A model generated the notes under the pieces. The model saw only the letters and a list, made by a program, of their open reading frames with translations. It was not told the DNA's origin and did no database searches. A stretch of 28,040 bases of DNA, from positions 1-28,040 of the IMG/VR virus record IMGVR_UViG_3300003791_000063; one strand, 5' to 3'. Below, one piece after another: positions 23,890 through 28,040 of this stretch. Source of the DNA: a virus. The position numbers and the translations under genes were made by a program. Positions within the stretch are counted from its first letter, which is position 1, and each line of letters opens with the position of its first letter.

Positions 23890-24239
23890 GCTACTTCCTC
23901 AGGTTGTCCCGCATTCTGGCTACCGCCGCCGATGGCTCTCTGTGGTTCGAGTGCCCAGGCTGCAAGCAAATGCACAGCATTCAGCATGGTTCAGGCCCCG
24001 GCCCCCGGTGGGGGTGGAACGGTAATGTCGACACGCCAACGTTTACACCGTCGATTCTTGTTCGCGGCGCTCAGCGTGTAACCGAAGAGGAGCACGCGAT
24101 CTTGATGGCTGGCGGTCACGTCGAGCCGCGCCCGTTCGTGTGCCACTCATTCGTGACTGATGGCCGCATTCAATTCCTCGGCGACTGCACGCATGCGCTG
24201 GCCGGTCATACCGTGGATCTGCCTGACTGGGAGGACTAG
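23886..24239 (+). CDS. DUF6527-like Cys/His protein in the lysis cassette
   Basis: A 117-residue protein overlapping the previous stop (ATGA). Possible metal ligands are C23-x2-C26 with H30, then C86-H87, and C101 with H103. PRWGWNGNVDTPTFTPSILV and the final GRIQFLGDCTHALAGHTVDL are typical of a small phage family that databases have called ammonia monooxygenase or, as I recall, DUF6527/BubE. No enzymatic activity is shown for it. It often sits among lysis genes; whether it helps lysis or is cargo is unknown. Confidence 0.68.
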   Translation: MSYFLRLSRILATAADGSLWFECPGCKQMHSIQHGSGPGPRWGWNGNVDTPTFTPSILVRGAQRVTEEEHAILMAGGHVEPRPFVCHSFVTDGRIQFLGDCTHALAGHTVDLPDWED

Positions 24240-24241
24240 CG

Positions 24242-24775
24242 ATGTTTACGCCATTACAGAAACTGACCGGCGCCCTGGTGCTGGCCGGCCTGCTGATCGC
24301 CGCCGGCGCGGGCGTCGCCTGGCAGGTCCAGGATTGGCGCTTTGGCCGACAACTGGCGGATCAGGCCAGGCAGCACGATGACGACCTGAATCAGCTGAAC
24401 CTTGCGGCAGCTGCCCGACAGCAGGCCGAGCAGGACAAACGCCTGGCCCTGGAGCAGCAGCTGCAGGCCAGCGATCAAACCCATCACAGAGCCCTGACCG
24501 ATGCCCAACGTGACCAAAGCCGCCTGCGTGACCGCCTTGCTACTGCTGACCTGCGGCTGTCAGTCCTTGTCGACGCCGCGGATACAGCCAGTAGCTGTGC
24601 AGTGCCTGCCACTGCCGCCACCGGCAGCATGGTTCATGGAGCCCCGCGAGCCCGACTTGACCCGGCGCATGCTCAACGAATTGTCGGCATCACCGACGAC
24701 GGCGACCAAGGACTGATCGCCTTGCGGGCGTGCCAGGCGTATGTACGGGCTATTAATCCGGGTTTGAGTCAATGA
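24242..24775 (+). CDS. Rz: Rz-like inner membrane spanin
   Basis: A 177-residue i-spanin that with Rz1 fuses inner and outer membranes at the end of lysis. One N-terminal membrane segment (about residues 8-27, LTGALVLAGLLIAAGAGVAW) is followed by a periplasmic coiled coil (about 35-105) with many Q, A, D, R. The C-terminus contains Cys at 119 and 164, approximately. GGGAGGA (24228-24234) is a good ribosome site. The o-spanin gene is embedded in the +1 frame, as in lambda. Its last 23 bases overlap an opposite-strand ORF. Confidence 0.88.
   Translation: MFTPLQKLTGALVLAGLLIAAGAGVAWQVQDWRFGRQLADQARQHDDDLNQLNLAAAARQQAEQDKRLALEQQLQASDQTHHRALTDAQRDQSRLRDRLATADLRLSVLVDAADTASSCAVPATAATGSMVHGAPRARLDPAHAQRIVGITDDGDQGLIALRACQAYVRAINPGLSQ
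24501..24716 (+). CDS. Rz1: Rz1-like outer membrane lipoprotein spanin, embedded in Rz
   Basis: A 71-residue o-spanin lying wholly inside Rz in the +1 frame. The signal peptide ACVTALLLLTCGC ends with the lipidated Cys at 20; the mature protein is short and proline-rich (CLPLPPPAAWFMEP) as in lambda Rz1. The ribosome site is weak, normal for this arrangement. It pairs with Rz across the periplasm. Confidence 0.87.
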   Translation: MPNVTKAACVTALLLLTCGCQSLSTPRIQPVAVQCLPLPPPAAWFMEPREPDLTRRMLNELSASPTTATKD

Positions 24776-24992
24776 TTCGCTGAATCTCAAGTTGCTTTGC
24801 TCGACGCACCAAGACAGGCTCAAAGCGAGATTCATATATATGCTTTTGCCTTGGTGACATGGAGTCAAAGCCCTGATCAATGACCTGTCTTGCCACTCCC
24901 GCCTCATCTGATGCGGGGTCAATCAGGCCCTCATCAACGAGATCGTCATACGCCAGGCGTAGCTCCTCATTACCGTGATTGTTAAATCCCAT
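24753..24992 (-). CDS. Small conserved-looking protein, unknown
   Basis: A 79-residue ORF on the opposite strand with a good site (GAGGTGG just before the ATG at 24992). It is acidic and helical (NEELRLAYDDLVDEGLIDPA, then MSPRQKHIYESRFEPVLVRR), with no membrane segment. It converges on Rz with an overlap of 23 bases and lies 50 bases after the SRAP gene, so it is probably cotranscribed with SRAP. I recognise no family. Codon use and amino-acid mix look like a real gene. Confidence 0.66.
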   Translation of the reverse strand: MGFNNHGNEELRLAYDDLVDEGLIDPASDEAGVARQVIDQGFDSMSPRQKHIYESRFEPVLVRRAKQLEIQRIIDSNPD

Positions 24993-25042
24993 TTTCCACC
25001 TCGTTCCGTTGAGTTTTTCTGTCAGCCAATACTGCTGCAGTA

Positions 25043-25750
25043 TCAGCCGTTATTCACGAACGCCCCGCCGTGAATCTCGCCGATAGGGTCGATCAAGTGA
25101 GCCCCTTGGTTCTTCGTGTTGCCCGCGGCTCGGTCGACCTTGAACCACTCGAACGCTTCGGATGGCTCGCCCTGGTGCATAAGCATCAGCTCGGCCCGCT
25201 CCTTGGGTGTCGCCGGATCCAACCATTCCAGGGCCAGCTCAGGCGCTAGAACCACCGGCCGCCGGTCGTGAATATCGACCATGCCGCCAGCGGAGTCGGC
25301 GGTGATGATCACGAAGCCGTCGTGCTCCCGAGGGGGTTCGTCAGCATGCGGCCAATGGCCAATCGACGCGCATAGGCTGGGCAAACCATCACGTCGCCGG
25401 ATGTAGTAGGGCTGTTTTCCGCCTTCCTCCACAAGCCATTCAAACCATCCGTCTATTGGCGTGATCGCTCGATTTGGCCAGGCTGCCCGGTAGTAGGGGT
25501 TGTGCGCGACCTTTTCGGAACGGGCATTGGGTTCTGCCCGATTGGTTGCCCAGTGCGGTTTCCAGGACCACCTGAGCAGGTCAGCATGTAGCGCGCCGTT
25601 TTCCATGTGGAGCAGGGCGATCTGCGTTGTTGGCGGCACGTTGTACCGCCCTAGCGGCTGATCGCCGACGGTGTTGATCAGGGCTCCGGGCATGCTGAGC
25701 ACGGCAACAAAGTCGTGGATGCCGTGGTACTGCGCGATACGTCCGCACAT
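25043..25750 (-). CDS. SRAP domain protein (HMCES/YedK-like)
   Basis: A 235-residue SOS-response-associated protein, related to YedK/HMCES, which form a thiazolidine crosslink to abasic sites in single-stranded DNA. The start at 25750 is fixed by biology: removal of Met exposes catalytic Cys2 (MCGRIAQ), and GGAGG lies upstream; the longer reading would hide it. Other key residues are present: N75 (PNARSEK), E104 (DGWFEW) and H161 (MVDIHDRRPV). It may protect phage or host DNA during induction. It lies divergent to a gene behind a LexA box; whether LexA also controls SRAP is not shown. Confidence 0.9.
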   Translation of the reverse strand: MCGRIAQYHGIHDFVAVLSMPGALINTVGDQPLGRYNVPPTTQIALLHMENGALHADLLRWSWKPHWATNRAEPNARSEKVAHNPYYRAAWPNRAITPIDGWFEWLVEEGGKQPYYIRRRDGLPSLCASIGHWPHADEPPREHDGFVIITADSAGGMVDIHDRRPVVLAPELALEWLDPATPKERAELMLMHQGEPSEAFEWFKVDRAAGNTKNQGAHLIDPIGEIHGGAFVNNG

Positions 25751-25849
25751 GCTCGCCTCCGAAGTGATGGTCCACTTCATTCAACGTAGACCAACGGGCG
25801 GTCCGCTCGTCAGCACCCGATTGATGGTCGGGGCGTCGTAGGTAATATG

Positions 25850-25865
25850 CTGTATTTTTATACAG
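25850..25865. promoter_or_regulatory. LexA (SOS) box
   Basis: CTGTATTTTTATACAG is CTGT-N8-ACAG, and with its flanks differs from TACTGTATATATATACAGTA at only a few positions. It sits 14 bases before the ATG at 25880 and 99 bases before SRAP on the other strand. A possible promoter is TTGATG (25821-25826) with TAATAT (25843-25848), spacing 16, so LexA would cover the -10 region or start point. Confidence 0.88.
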
Positions 25866-25879
25866 TATTGAGGCTTGCG

Positions 25880-26173
25880 ATGTACTTCCTGATTACCCCG
25901 CGCCGACTCTTGGGAGTGGCGCTTACCAAGGAAGAGTTGAGGCGAACGCCGCCGATTCGCGGCGACATTCACATCTACGAGTGCCAGAACGAGGAGCTTG
26001 GTCGGGCGACTTTCAGTGCTTGGGTTTTCAATCCAGGCCCTGGGCCTGACATTCTCCCGCGGCTTCATGACGTGAAAGTCACAGGGATGGCCCAGAGAGG
26101 GATGAACTTGAATGGGGTCGAGCAGATCGGAGACGCCTTTTATGCTCAGTCGTGGTGGTGTCGTGTTGAATGA
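25880..26173 (+). CDS. Small protein downstream of LexA box, unknown
   Basis: A 97-residue protein from the ATG at 25880 (GAGG at 25870-25873); the frame begins earlier at 25847 but that start lies in the LexA box region and lacks a site. Hydrophobic residues at the N-terminus (MYFLITPRRLLGVALT) are too few and too broken by arginine for a clear membrane helix. The rest is mixed alpha/beta (GDIHIYECQNEELGRATFSA). No family recognised. Its expression should rise on DNA damage, when the prophage is induced, and it may act in SOS timing; this is inference from the operator alone. Confidence 0.66.
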   Translation: MYFLITPRRLLGVALTKEELRRTPPIRGDIHIYECQNEELGRATFSAWVFNPGPGPDILPRLHDVKVTGMAQRGMNLNGVEQIGDAFYAQSWWCRVE

Positions 26174-26240
26174 GGGGTGGCGTTAGGCTTGTCTGGGGAT
26201 CAACAGACGAGATCAGCATACCCTGACCTCTCAGTGCTGA

Positions 26241-26269
26241 TTAAAAGGGCCCCGGCTAAGCGCCGGGGC
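26241..26269 (-). terminator. Terminator for the acyltransferase gene
   Basis: GCCCCGGC (26249-26256) and GCCGGGGC (26262-26269) flank loop TAAGC; read on the minus strand the hairpin is followed by CCTTTTAA. It includes the acyltransferase stop codon. On the plus strand it may also stop the small gene, though the T run there is poor. Confidence 0.75.
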
Positions 26270-27257
26270 TTGCCGCCTTAGAAATACTGCTGCTACGCGC
26301 CGGCTTTGTCATAAGCCTCAGCAGGGGGCTCTCGAGGTACTTGAACGCGATAACCCCGATCAGTAGCGACAGCAGTACCGCGGCTAATACCATTTCTGGA
26401 CCTGGCTGTCCTGGCCATATCCAGCTGACAACCCATATTGCGATCGCGTGGAACAAGTAGATTGAGTAGCTGGACTCACCGAGGAATTGCACAACTCTGC
26501 CCTTGATAAGTTTGGAATCTTCAAATCCAATGGCGCCCAGTACCAGGAGAACGCTGGGTATTCCCCAAGCAATAACGCCATCTGAAACAGCGATGTTATG
26601 AATTGTAAATAGAAGAATTGAGGCGGCTATAAATAATGCAGCCTCTGGTTTTTTCGGTCTGTATCCTGACTTTATAGCGTGACCGATTACCAGTCCTGCT
26701 GCGAACTCAAGAATTATTTGGTTGAAATAGTACTGCTTAATAATCTGTATCTCTGGAAGCGCGGCGCCGAGAGTTATTATCAGACATATGGTTGCCGGTA
26801 TGGCCAGCCGCCCGATGCACAGCATAAGCCCAAGAACTGCGTAGAAAAACATTTCATAGTTCAGTGTCCAGCCAGGGTAAAGAACCGGCATGTTAAACCC
26901 GGCAGGCGGCGGCGCAAAAAGAAACGACCTTATGATGTGTTCTGATGATGGCGGAACATCTGGATAGCGTGCGTAGAAGTATGCAACCGCTATTGCTGAT
27001 GCGATCCAGTACATTGGTATGACTCTAATGCACCGCTTCTTTAAGAAATCAAAAGGGCTTGTTGTTGGCTTGACGGATAAGTACATGACAACTCCGCTAA
27101 TCACGAAGAATAAATCTACTCCGGCTGCACCAGCCCTGAAATTCATAAAAGGGAATAATGACAAGGCGTGAAATATTACAACTGATATTGCTCCGAGCCC
27201 ACGCAAAGCCTGTAGTGACTTTAATTGCTTGTTGCTCGTTTGATTATTGATGTTCAT
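26256..27257 (-). CDS. Acyltransferase 3 family membrane protein (OafA-like)
   Basis: A 333-residue integral membrane O-acyltransferase. LQALRGLGAISVVIFHA contains the family motif R19-x10-H30, and GVDLFFVISGVVM follows, as in O-antigen acetylases. About ten hydrophobic helices are present. The start is taken at 27257 (MNINNQ); the longer reading is not hydrophobic and lacks a site, but even this start has no clear Shine-Dalgarno. GC content is visibly lower than in the structural genes, a sign of separate origin. Placed at the right prophage end and reversed, it is a typical lysogenic-conversion gene modifying O-antigen or another glycan; the substrate is unknown. Confidence 0.9.
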   Translation of the reverse strand: MNINNQTSNKQLKSLQALRGLGAISVVIFHALSLFPFMNFRAGAAGVDLFFVISGVVMYLSVKPTTSPFDFLKKRCIRVIPMYWIASAIAVAYFYARYPDVPPSSEHIIRSFLFAPPPAGFNMPVLYPGWTLNYEMFFYAVLGLMLCIGRLAIPATICLIITLGAALPEIQIIKQYYFNQIILEFAAGLVIGHAIKSGYRPKKPEAALFIAASILLFTIHNIAVSDGVIAWGIPSVLLVLGAIGFEDSKLIKGRVVQFLGESSYSIYLFHAIAIWVVSWIWPGQPGPEMVLAAVLLSLLIGVIAFKYLESPLLRLMTKPARSSSISKAASPGA

Positions 27258-27528
27258 GTATTTAGTCTGATAGCGGGTGTGATGGCGCGGACCGGAATGT
27301 ATCAGAAAACAAACAATCCAGACACAGGCGCAGGCATGGAGGCTGGCTTGACAATGGGTGGCTCGGTCAAACGGGGAGGGGTGACTGGTCGGCAGAACGC
27401 CGGAGGAGGGTGATTTTCTTGCCGCAAAAATAATAGACGCCTTGATTCTATTGGCTTCCAATGCGTCTATTTTTCCTCAGTTGCGGCACGAAAATTAATC
27501 TAAGTTGTTGATTTACATGCTATCGCCA
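27258..27528. other. Non-coding gap upstream of acyltransferase
   Basis: No protein-like reading frame was accepted here. It should hold the acyltransferase promoter on the minus strand; TGATACATT on that strand is a possible extended -10 element, but no good -35 goes with it. The second half holds nested inverted repeats (27420-27488), and the gap ends at the attachment site. Confidence 0.6.
27420..27488. repeat. Nested inverted repeats, possible bidirectional terminator
   Basis: TGCCGCAA (27420-27427) pairs with TTGCGGCA (27481-27488). Inside, TAGACGC (27434-27440) pairs with GCGTCTA (27463-27469), and ATTGG (27450-27454) with CCAAT (27458-27462). The middle stem is followed by TTTTT on the plus strand and by TTATTTTT on the minus strand, so it could terminate in both directions just inside the prophage edge. 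Confidence 0.65.
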
Positions 27529-27588
27529 AGGGACTTAAAATCCCCCGCTCGTAAGGGCGTGCCGGTTCGATTCCGGCTTCGGGCACCA
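27529..27588 (+). tRNA. 3' fragment of tRNA-Leu(UAA), right attachment site (attR)
   Basis: Recognisable parts are the anticodon loop CTTAAAA (27534-27540; anticodon TAA), the long variable arm of class II tRNAs (27546-27559), the T arm GCCGG-TTCGATT-CCGGC (27561-27577), acceptor strand TTCGGGC (27578-27584), and CCA (27586-27588). Upstream bases cannot form the acceptor 5' strand or D arm, so the gene is incomplete. The anticodon stem is AGGGA/TCCCC with an A-C mismatch at its base, consistent with a recombination junction just there. A phage-supplied 3' end should rebuild the tRNA at the left end. Confidence 0.82.
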
Positions 27589-27596
27589 TCTATTTC

Positions 27597-27630
27597 AAGG
27601 GTTTGCTGGCGAAAGCTGATGCAAACCCTT
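27597..27630 (+). terminator. Probable tRNA-Leu terminator hairpin (host side)
   Basis: AAGGGTTTGC (27597-27606) and GCAAACCCTT (27621-27630) pair perfectly around a 14-base loop, starting nine bases after the tRNA CCA. The T-rich tail (GTTCGTTTCC) is imperfect. Confidence 0.6.
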
Positions 27631-27803
27631 GTTCGTTTCCGGTCTGCACATTCAAATCCGCTCTGCGATTTACGCGGTTGGAGAGGCTTTCTCGTCTTTC
27701 TGCTGGCAGAGGTATTTCTCTTTCATCACCACTGGCAAGTGGTGACGGGCGTATTGCAGAGACGTCTACACCGCTCTGCAGATGGATGTAATAAGGACAT
27801 TAC
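27631..27803. other. Host intergenic region upstream of the lipoprotein gene
   Basis: No gene was accepted. One hairpin, TCACCACT (27726-27733) with AGTGGTGA (27738-27745) and loop GGCA, has no T run and is more likely a regulatory or chance palindrome than a terminator. The promoter of the next gene should be here, but I could not define it. Confidence 0.5.
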
Positions 27804-28040
27804 GTGTTTCGGAAAGTGATTCTGTTGCTGCTGATCAGTTGCTTGAGCGGCTGCGCCGCAGTGGCGATGCGCATGGACTACGACCACCCTTGCCCCTACA
27901 AGGGCGTGCGCCTGGACTGGTGGTTGGTCGGCACCTCCCATGGAAAGCTGATTCCCTTTTTACTGATCGACGCGCCGTTTTCCCTGGTGGTCGATACAGT
28001 GTTCTTCCCCTTCGAGTATCAGTACAGCTGCAACGACTAA
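27804..28040 (+). CDS. YceK/YidQ-like lipoprotein (host gene)
   Basis: A 78-residue predicted outer membrane lipoprotein with GTG start and AAGGA at 27793-27797. Residues 1-16 form a signal peptide with lipobox LSGC, Cys 17. The mature part (YKGVRLDWWLVGTSHGKLIP, then LLIDAPFSLVVDTVFFPFEY) matches the DUF1375/YceK pattern with its ID-x-P-x-S-x-V-x-D-T motif. Function is unknown in this family. It ends exactly at the window edge with TAA. Its position beyond the tRNA fragment marks it as chromosomal rather than phage. Confidence 0.85.
   Translation: MFRKVILLLLISCLSGCAAVAMRMDYDHPCPYKGVRLDWWLVGTSHGKLIPFLLIDAPFSLVVDTVFFPFEYQYSCND

Larger units (their letters stand above)
1..27588 (+). mobile_element. 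Prophage, late region to right attachment site (left end outside window)
   Basis: Continuous phage gene content runs from the window start to a tRNA-Leu 3' fragment at 27529-27588. The order matches lambda-like siphoviruses: terminase, portal, capsid, connectors, tail tube, G/T, tape measure, M, L, K, I, J, fibre and lysis. No integrase, repressor or replication gene is present, so the early region is expected to the left. Beyond the tRNA fragment the only gene is a chromosomal-type lipoprotein. I infer a Pseudomonas host from the gene families, tRNA sequence and GC-rich coding; no database was searched. Confidence 0.88.

Noticed and set aside
25029-25043. Palindrome ATACTG-CTG-CAGTAT after the SRAP gene as terminator
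   Set aside because: It overlaps the SRAP stop codon and has no T run downstream on the minus strand; probably chance.
27505-27819. 104-codon plus-strand frame over the tRNA fragment
   Set aside because: It reads through the tRNA 3' end and its terminator hairpin; composition is not protein-like.
1-28040. CRISPR array, insertion sequence or rRNA genes
   Set aside because: No regularly spaced repeats, transposase-like protein or rRNA sequence was found on either strand.

Overview
The window is the late half of a Pseudomonas-type temperate siphovirus (lambda-like long non-contractile tail), integrated as a prophage, followed by a short stretch of host chromosome. This rests on the gene order terminase - portal - minor head - capsid - tail tube - G/GT chaperone - tape measure - M - L - K - I - J - tail fibre - lysis, on strong purine-rich ribosome binding sites and GC-rich coding, and on a partial tRNA-Leu(UAA) gene at the right edge that looks like an attachment-site remnant. 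Integrase, repressor and replication genes must lie left of the window.

Layout. 1-4290: DNA packaging and portal (terminase small and large subunits, DUF4055-type portal, Mu F-like minor head protein). 4324-4823: a one-gene accessory cassette with its own terminator, coding for a probable PD-(D/E)XK-like protein. 4867-9162: scaffold-like protein, major capsid protein, a coiled-coil protein and four head-tail connector genes. 9233-15490: tail tube, G and G-T tail assembly chaperones joined by a -1 frameshift at GGGAAAC, tape measure, and lambda M, L and K homologues. 15515-17124: an accessory island splitting K from I, with a small ORF, a reversed gene carrying an R-x4-H (HEPN-like) motif, and two small lipoproteins. 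17180-23404: I, J (tip/host specificity) and four tail-fibre-region genes. 23464-24775: lysis cassette (endolysin-like protein, a DUF6527-like Cys/His protein, and Rz with Rz1 embedded in another frame). 24753-26173: a small unknown, an SRAP protein and a 97-aa gene directly behind a near-consensus LexA box. 26256-27257: an AT-richer acyltransferase-3 gene, probably for lysogenic conversion. 27529-27588: 3' part of tRNA-Leu, read as attR. 27804-28040: a host YceK-like lipoprotein gene.

How it works together. The + strand structural genes form one late operon with short gaps or overlaps, but it is interrupted by at least six good intrinsic terminators. Full late expression therefore probably needs antitermination, and the terminators mark the edges of inserted modules. 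Cargo genes sit at predictable places: inside the head module, between K and I, and at the right prophage end. The most interesting of these are the HEPN-like gene, the PD-(D/E)XK-like gene, the two lipoproteins and the acyltransferase, all plausible lysogen-protection or surface-modification genes. No function here has been tested; assignments come from recognising motifs and gene order by eye.
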